A DNA stretch of 12,423 nt from Deinococcus sp. (lineage in GTDB: Bacteria > Deinococcota > Deinococci > Deinococcales > Deinococcaceae). How positions within the stretch are numbered: the stretch's first letter is position 1; each line of letters opens with the position of its first letter. Positions 8,921-12,423 of the stretch are shown piece by piece. Location of the stretch: assembly GCA_018260375.1 (NCBI GenBank), contig JAGLBF010000066.1, positions 1 to 12,423 on the forward strand, in the 5' to 3' direction. The notes beneath the pieces were generated by a model. It saw only the letters and a program-made list of their open reading frames with translations. It was not told the DNA's origin and ran no database searches. The position numbers and the translations under genes are program-made.

Positions 8921-8994
8921 ACTGACCGCACATGAGAAAATCCTCTGCACGGCGGCGCTGAGGCGGTCAGTATGAGGTCAGTGCCCCTAGGCAC
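8921..8994 (+). promoter_or_regulatory. Possible operator region of the second DUF4384 gene
   Basis: Two direct GGTCAGT copies (8965–8971, 8976–8982) are 11 bp apart, one helical turn, and an inverted copy ACTGACC lies at 8921–8927. The dyad GTGCC-CCTA-GGCAC (8981–8994) follows, ending 9 bases before the ATG. The promoter itself is not clear, and only a weak AAGGG precedes the start. CTGACCGC also occurs upstream of the paralogue. Confidence 0.3.
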
Positions 8995-9003
8995 ACTAAG
9001 GGC

Positions 9004-9909
9004 ATGAAGAAGAACCTACTGGCTGTCACTGCCCCACTGGCCCTCGCCGCCCTCTCACTAGGCCTAACTGCCCACGCTGCGCCCCGTATTACCGCGCAGA
9101 GCATTATTGTCAACCCCGTTGCTACCAACCTCGCTGTCAAGGTATGGACAGACAAGAGCGTCAACTCTGCTCAGGTGCCTAACTACGTTCCTGGTGAGCG
9201 CATTCGCCTGTACGCCCAGGTCAACCGCGACGCGTATGTGTACCTTTTTAATGTCGACCCCAACGGACAGGTAGACCTGATTTTGCCTAACCGTTATGCG
9301 GGCGGTGCCAACTTTGTCAAGGCCAATACCGTCAAGGCGTTTCCCAGCAGCGGTGACCAGTTCACCTTTGATATCGCCGCGCCCTACGGCCTCAATAAAG
9401 TCCTGGCGCTGGCCAGTGTAACCCCGCTCAACCTTGACCAGATCGCGTCATTCAAAAACGGGCAAGACCGCTTTGCTACAGTGAATGTACAGGGCCAGCA
9501 GCAACTTGCTCAGGCGCTGAGCATCGTGGTTAACCCCGTAGCCCAGCCTATTCCCCAGGATTCTTGGATAAGCGCCGTGGCCTTTTACAACGTGGTTCAG
9601 GGCTATGTCAACTCCCGCCCCGCACCTGTCTCCACCACTGTCTACAGCGCACCCAGCTATGACAACACCACCCCCGCCTGGCTGACCCAAAACAACTGGA
9701 AGTACCAACTGGTTGCGCCCCAGCAAACGGCCTCACAAGTTTACATTCAGTACGTCAGCGAGTTGCAGCGCAACGGCTACCACCTGGTAAACCGCTATGA
9801 CAACGGCAAGCGACTGGGTGCGCGCTTTGTCAACAGCCGCAATGAAAACGCCGAACTGGTGATTCATGCGGGCAACGGTGTCTTTAGCATTCACATCAAG
9901 CGCCATTGA
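9004..9909 (+). CDS. Secreted DUF4384 protein, paralogue of the gene at 67–1101
   Basis: The 301-aa protein has a signal peptide (MKKNLL, hydrophobic stretch, AHA|A near residue 25). Residues ~27–200 align closely with the first DUF4384 protein: AQSIIVNP, VKVWTDK, VPNY, RDAYVYLFNVDPNGQVDLILPN (75–96), GLNKVLALAS and GQQQLAQALSIVV. In place of PEGA repeats, a ~30-residue Pro/Ser/Thr/Tyr-rich linker leads to a different C-terminal domain (~226–301) containing YIQYVSELQRNGYHLVNRY and a closing β-rich ENAELVIHAGNGVFSIHIKRH, which I cannot name. Envelope or extracellular location is inferred. The start is fixed by the signal peptide, although the ribosome site is poor. It is transcribed away from the clp operon. 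Confidence 0.85.
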   Translation: MKKNLLAVTAPLALAALSLGLTAHAAPRITAQSIIVNPVATNLAVKVWTDKSVNSAQVPNYVPGERIRLYAQVNRDAYVYLFNVDPNGQVDLILPNRYAGGANFVKANTVKAFPSSGDQFTFDIAAPYGLNKVLALASVTPLNLDQIASFKNGQDRFATVNVQGQQQLAQALSIVVNPVAQPIPQDSWISAVAFYNVVQGYVNSRPAPVSTTVYSAPSYDNTTPAWLTQNNWKYQLVAPQQTASQVYIQYVSELQRNGYHLVNRYDNGKRLGARFVNSRNENAELVIHAGNGVFSIHIKRH

Positions 9910-9959
9910 GTGTGTGTTTGAGGTAGAACACCCAAAACGCGGTGATGGCAAACGGCCGG

Positions 9960-10048
9960 TACTACGGATGGCGCTCTATTCCAGCACAGTAGGGAAGGCA
10001 CACTCAGGAAAGCACCAACTATACTTCCGTACCAGGGAACCCGTACTG
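9960..10048 (-). repeat. Dispersed intergenic repeat, copy D
   Basis: Read on the minus strand it contains ACGGGTTCCCTGGTACGG, GGTGCTTTCC, CTACTGTGCTGGAATAGAGC and GCCATCCGTAGT, each closely matching the copy at 12252–12364 in the same order. It has one 14-bp unit where that copy has four. Similarity fades beyond 10048, where AGTCGTAGGCAACAG only loosely recalls the left block. Confidence 0.8.
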
Positions 10049-10125
10049 TTGCCTACGACTACGTATCAGAGCTCATCGCGTTTTGAACAAGGCTAAAGTC
10101 GCCGTCCATACAAGCTGCACTCTTT

Positions 10126-10160
10126 CCCCTCCCATGAGCCGAGCATGAGAGGGGCTTTTT
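10126..10160 (+). terminator. Rho-independent terminator after the second DUF4384 gene
   Basis: CCCCTC pairs with GAGGGG and, inside it, CATG with CATG around a 7-base loop, with one unpaired base on each side, followed by CTTTTT. It lies about 215 bases after the stop codon, beyond repeat copy D, so that copy would be transcribed in the 3' UTR. Confidence 0.75.
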
Positions 10161-10290
10161 ATGCTGTTGAATATCAGTCTGCCCTGCCTATCGTCCGGGC
10201 AAGGCGCTCTATCATCCAGCTGTCATCACTTCCTTGCACGGGCCGTTAAATAAACCTTATAGCTGCCGCCCCCGCCCCGTGCCTACCCTC

Positions 10291-10296
10291 TACACT
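10291..10296 (+). promoter_or_regulatory. Leaderless-type -10 box for the YqgE-like gene
   Basis: TACACT ends 7 bases before the ATG at 10304, the same hexamer and spacing as for lipB. No Shine–Dalgarno lies in between. Confidence 0.55.
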
Positions 10297-10303
10297 GCGT
10301 TAT

Positions 10304-10837
10304 ATGTCACTCAGTCTGCTGCTGGCTACCCCGCAACTTACAGGCAGTTTCTTTGAGCACGCTGCGCTGCTGATGCTTGAGCAAGAGCAAAGCGGTGCGC
10401 TAGGCCTGATGTTCAGCCGCTCTGTGGGAAGAACCATCGCTGACATACTGCCCCAAGCCGCCGCACACCACCGAGCCGAAGAGGTGTACCTGGGCGGCCC
10501 TGTAGAAACTTCGGGTGGCTGGTGCCTGTACCGCACGCCTACCAACCAACCCAACGAGCTGCAACTGGGTGAACACCTGTGGCTGAGCCGCGACAGCGCT
10601 GTGCTAGAGCTCCTTTTGCACGGCGATCAGCCCTTTAAGTTGCTGCTGGGTTATGCAGGCTGGGGCGCGGCGCAGCTAGAACACGAGGTACAGGTAGGCA
10701 GTTGGCTGTGGGGTGAAGTCAGCGGTGAGCAATTTGACACCCTGCTGTGGCATACGCCCACGCCGCAGCGCTGGCACAAAGCCCTGCAACTGCTGGGTAC
10801 CGAGGCCGGGCAATTGGGCGGTAGCGCTAAGGCCTGA
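10304..10837 (+). CDS. YqgE/AlgH (UPF0301) family protein
   Basis: The 177-aa protein matches UPF0301 across its length. It shows LLLATPQLTGSFFEHAALLM at residues ~5–24, GALGLMFSRSVGRTIADIL (31–49; the common NRP is SRS here), VYLGGPVETSGGWCLYRT (61–78), and the C-terminal LLGYAGWGAAQLEHEVQVGSW (113–133). Size is typical for the family. AlgH is linked to regulation of alginate in Pseudomonas, but the biochemical role of the family is unsettled, so no specific function is assigned. It is soluble, with no signal peptide. Translation is probably leaderless. It is followed by a dispersed repeat and then the convergent SMR pair. Confidence 0.9.
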   Translation: MSLSLLLATPQLTGSFFEHAALLMLEQEQSGALGLMFSRSVGRTIADILPQAAAHHRAEEVYLGGPVETSGGWCLYRTPTNQPNELQLGEHLWLSRDSAVLELLLHGDQPFKLLLGYAGWGAAQLEHEVQVGSWLWGEVSGEQFDTLLWHTPTPQRWHKALQLLGTEAGQLGGSAKA

Positions 10838-10864
10838 GCGCCTATGATGGCAAAAGATAGCCGT

Positions 10865-11001
10865 TATACGGATTCCGATTGATTTGGCGTACTTCCGAAT
10901 CAATCCGAGCGGATGCGAGTGGGAATAGCATACGGACTGTGCGGTATGGAGCCGCAGGCGGCACTTTTCCGACTGTGGTGGAATTTAGCGGCAGTCCGTA
11001 T
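10865..11001 (+). repeat. Dispersed intergenic repeat, copy B, with perfect terminal inverted repeats
   Basis: The core at 10930–11001 (72 bp) starts with ATACGGACTG and ends with CAGTCCGTAT, perfect 10-bp inverted repeats, with the internal hairpin GCCGC-AG-GCGGC. To the left are another ATACGG (10866), a hairpin GATTGATT (10877–10884) / AATCAATC (10898–10905), and CGGATGCGAGTGGGA shared with the copy at 12187. It lies between the convergent yqgE-like and SMR genes and could serve as a two-way transcript end. Confidence 0.8.
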
Positions 11002-11037
11002 TAGACGTGAAACACGCCCACAACCGCTGGCCGACCC

Positions 11038-11373
11038 TCAAGCATTTACCTGTCCCAAATGCAAGGCCAGCACGCTGCCCAGTATCAGCAGCAGCCCTGC
11101 CCAGCCCGTTTTATTGAGCCGCAGACCTTCTATATGGCGGCTAAGCAGTGTGCTGCCCACTATGCCCAGGCCACCCCATACGGCATAGGCCACGCTGAGT
11201 TGAAGTGAGCGCAAACTCAGGCCAAGCAGTCCAAAGGCCCCCAGTACCAGCACCAGCGCGGCAATGCCCCACAGCGGATAGCGGAACCCGTCCGAGCGAC
11301 GCAGCAGCAAGTTAGAGACAATATCTAGCCCAGCGGCCCCTGCCAGACACAGTAGCGCTAAGGGAATATTCAT
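11038..11373 (-). CDS. SMR transporter subunit, MdtI-like
   Basis: This 111-aa protein has four membrane helices and is the smaller partner of an SMR pair. It resembles E. coli MdtI of the MdtJI spermidine exporter: SDGFR after the first helix, LSVAYAVWGGLGI (59–71) and LNKTGWAGLLLILG (86–99). The proton/substrate-coupling acidic residue of helix 1, glutamate in most SMR proteins, is aspartate here (D17 in GLDIVSN). The start ATG overlaps the stop of the upstream partner in an ATGA, so translation is coupled. A heterodimer with that partner is expected in the inner membrane. Substrate is inferred only: a polyamine or other cation. Other two-gene SMR pairs such as EbrAB and YkkCD are alternatives. 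Confidence 0.85.
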   Translation of the reverse strand: MNIPLALLCLAGAAGLDIVSNLLLRRSDGFRYPLWGIAALVLVLGAFGLLGLSLRSLQLSVAYAVWGGLGIVGSTLLSRHIEGLRLNKTGWAGLLLILGSVLALHLGQVNA

Positions 11374-11768
11374 AGCTTTCTGCTCTTGTCTGTACGTCTA
11401 GACGGGCTGAGAAATCCAGAGGCATCAGGAACCTGAGACGGGTCAGGTAGGGCGCTGCCCAGGTGGAGCATTCTGGCTCCTAAAAGCAGCCCACCCAGAG
11501 CGGTCCACTGTACGGGGCTGAGGTGCTCGCCCAGCAAAGCTACACCCAACACGGTGATCAGCGCCAGGCCCAGCGCCTCCCAAATGGCAAACGCCACCGC
11601 CACAGGAATCTTTCGAAAGGCCAGTGACAGCAACACATACGACACGGTAATTGCCAAACCCGTCACCAGCAAAGCCAGCACCGGCGAATGGATACCGAAT
11701 ATCTTGAGGGCCAGTGTGCCGGCGACTTCGCAGACAATAGCCGAAAAAAGCGCGAGCCAGGCCCGCAT
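11370..11768 (-). CDS. SMR transporter subunit, MdtJ-like
   Basis: The 132-aa four-helix SMR subunit has the canonical glutamate E14 in CEVAGTLALK, VAVAFAIWEALG with W63–E64, and GEHLSPVQWTALGG with E81. These match E. coli MdtJ (ITGTLSMK, YALWEGIG, DESLS), and the gene order mdtJ–mdtI also matches. A charged tail of about 25 residues (DPSQVPDASG…RRTDKSR) follows helix 4. The start at 11768 is chosen over 11813 because AAGGAAGGTG lies 5 bases before it and the extra residues would precede helix 1 without purpose. The promoter is probably at 11831–11859. The pair most likely exports a cationic compound out of the cytoplasm with proton uptake. Confidence 0.85.
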   Translation of the reverse strand: MRAWLALFSAIVCEVAGTLALKIFGIHSPVLALLVTGLAITVSYVLLSLAFRKIPVAVAFAIWEALGLALITVLGVALLGEHLSPVQWTALGGLLLGARMLHLGSALPDPSQVPDASGFLSPSRRTDKSRKL

Positions 11769-11830
11769 AATAACACCTTCCTTAAAAAATAGAGCGCTTA
11801 GACTGCGCCACATGGTTAACCAGACAGTTA

Positions 11831-11859
11831 AATAGAGGAGTAAATGACTCCCTAAACAA
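11831..11859 (-). promoter_or_regulatory. Promoter of the SMR pair with a dyad in its spacer
   Basis: On the minus strand TTGTTT (11859–11854) and TCTATT (11836–11831) are 17 bp apart. The inverted repeat GGAGT-AAATG-ACTCC (11837–11851) lies in the spacer. A dyad in this position suggests an operator, possibly for a MerR-type or repressor protein; no regulator gene is in the window. Confidence 0.4.
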
Positions 11860-12029
11860 AAAAATGTAATACCTTCAGTGGGTTAAATGATCGCTAGGTA
11901 CGGCCCTGCAAATAGAGCCAGTCTATATGAATAGCAAGCACAGTATTGTTGCGGCACGGTTCTTTAGACATAACGGGGTCTTTCCAACCTTCCCAGGTGT
12001 TTGGGGCCAAGCGAATGGCGGTTCTGCGG

Positions 12030-12045
12030 GGCAAGGAGCCTTGCC
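12030..12045. repeat. 16-bp palindrome
   Basis: GGCAAGG and CCTTGCC flank AG, a perfect dyad with 7-bp arms. An outer AGGTG / CACCT pair lies at about 11996–12000 and 12052–12056. There is no T-run, so it is not an obvious terminator. It could be an operator or an RNA hairpin. Confidence 0.6.
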
Positions 12046-12059
12046 TGTGAGCACCTCAA

Positions 12060-12087
12060 ACAAGTCTAGCAGCACAAGTCTAACCGC
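12060..12087. repeat. 14-bp tandem pair
   Basis: ACAAGTCTAGCAGC is followed directly by ACAAGTCTAACCGC. On the opposite strand GCTGCTAGACTTGT recalls the GCTAGACTGTGT unit in the lipB tail. Confidence 0.7.
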
Positions 12088-12186
12088 TTAACCCTTGTTC
12101 GGGCGATCTCACCTGCTCCTAGCATAACCAGAGCAGTGTCAGGCGACTGTCAGCCCAGTAGGGGCGGCCACCCTTTATGCTTTCCC

Positions 12187-12364
12187 TATACGGGTGGAGA
12201 TTACATCAGGTCGTTTCTGATGTAACGAGGACGGATGCGAGTGGGACAAAGATACGGGTTCCCTGGTATGGCGGTACAGGCGGTACTTTCCAGACTGTGC
12301 TGGCCCTGCTGTGCTGGCCCAACTGTGCTAACCCTGCTGTGCTGGAATAGAGCGCAGTCCGTAG
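12187..12364 (+). repeat. Dispersed intergenic repeat, copy C (longest)
   Basis: In order it holds TATACGGG, the hairpin TTACATCAG (12201–12209) / CTGATGTAA (12217–12225) with a 7-base loop, ACGAGGACGGATGCGAGTGG, a second ATACGGG (from 12252), GGCGGTACTTTCC, four 14-bp units (12295–12350) and the end AGAGCGCAGTCCGTAG. It shares blocks with all other copies and is the best reference for the family. Confidence 0.8.
12295..12350 (+). repeat. 14-bp tandem repeat, four copies, inside copy C
   Basis: The units are CTGTGCTGGCCCTG, CTGTGCTGGCCCAA, CTGTGCTAACCCTG and CTGTGCTGGAATAG. Copies A, B and D have a single unit at this place. Confidence 0.85.
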
Positions 12365-12423
12365 TCAACCGCTAGAGGGTGTCAGCAAAGCATTACTAAA
12401 AGTTCTTTGGATTTATTAAATAA

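Larger units (their letters stand above)
9910..10303. other. 394-bp intergenic region
   Basis: This stretch holds a dispersed repeat in reverse orientation (9960–10048), a terminator (10126–10160) and a leaderless promoter (10291–10296). I see no gene. The remaining bases at 10161–10290 show nothing I can name. Confidence 0.6.
11769..12423. other. 655-bp gene-free region upstream of the SMR pair
   Basis: No plausible gene is visible on either strand. The region holds the SMR promoter, a 10-bp palindrome TGGTTAACCA (11813–11822), a 16-bp palindrome (12030–12045), a 14-bp tandem pair (12060–12087) and a dispersed repeat (12187–12364). The stretch 11870–12020 shows nothing I can name. The right end may lead into a gene beyond the window. 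Confidence 0.6.

Noticed and set aside
11769..11900. Guanidine riboswitch upstream of the SMR pair
   Set aside because: No conserved ykkC-type core or guanidine-II twin ACGR loops were seen, and the proteins look more like MdtJI than Gdx.
11960..11985. Radiation/desiccation response motif (palindrome around TTATG…CATAA)
   Set aside because: Only the half-site GACATAA is present; the other half does not match, and no damage-response gene is beside it.
12130..12170. tRNA or other structured RNA in the right-hand gap
   Set aside because: No T-loop consensus or cloverleaf pairing was found; only short unrelated dyads.

Overview
The window looks like chromosomal DNA from a member of the Deinococcus group. 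Four things point there: paired secreted DUF4384 proteins, a clpS–mrr–clpA operon, a lipB–lipA pair, and repeated use of leaderless starts in which a TAnnnT -10 box sits 6–10 bases before the start codon. GC content appears moderate for the group. The assignment rests on gene content and signal style, not on a marker-gene comparison. No rRNA, tRNA, CRISPR array, phage gene or transposase is visible.

Layout. (i) 1–3136, all minus strand: a secreted DUF4384 protein with two PEGA repeats, then lipA and lipB, which together make the lipoyl cofactor. (ii) 3326–4526, plus strand: a 221-aa protein of unknown function and a small FUN14-type membrane protein, each behind a leaderless-type promoter. 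(iii) 4752–8771, minus strand: rpsO with its own promoter and terminator, preceded by a clpS–mrr–clpA operon whose stop and start codons abut exactly. (iv) 9004–10837, plus strand: a second DUF4384 protein with the same N-terminal half as the first but an unrelated C-terminal half, then a YqgE/AlgH (UPF0301) protein. (v) 11038–11768, minus strand: an overlapping pair of SMR transporter genes most like MdtJ/MdtI. (vi) 11769–12423: a 655-bp stretch with no gene, rich in inverted and tandem repeats.

The most unusual content lies between the genes. A family of short non-coding elements recurs at least six times in 12.4 kb (1–52, 4549–4722, 5214–5275, 9960–10048, 10865–11001, 12187–12364). Better copies end in the inverted repeat ATACGGACTG / CAGTCCGTAT, carry a shared CGGATGCGAGTGGGA block after a hairpin whose stem sequence differs between copies while pairing is kept, and in two copies contain a four-fold 14-bp tandem expansion. 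They resemble the small non-coding repeats known from Deinococcus genomes or non-autonomous MITE-like elements. Separate short tandem arrays of 14–17 bp sit at several gene edges, including one inside the lipB 3' end that adds a Ser/Thr/Gln-rich tail.

The most interesting gene arrangement is the Mrr-type DNA endonuclease translated between the N-degron adaptor ClpS and its unfoldase ClpA.
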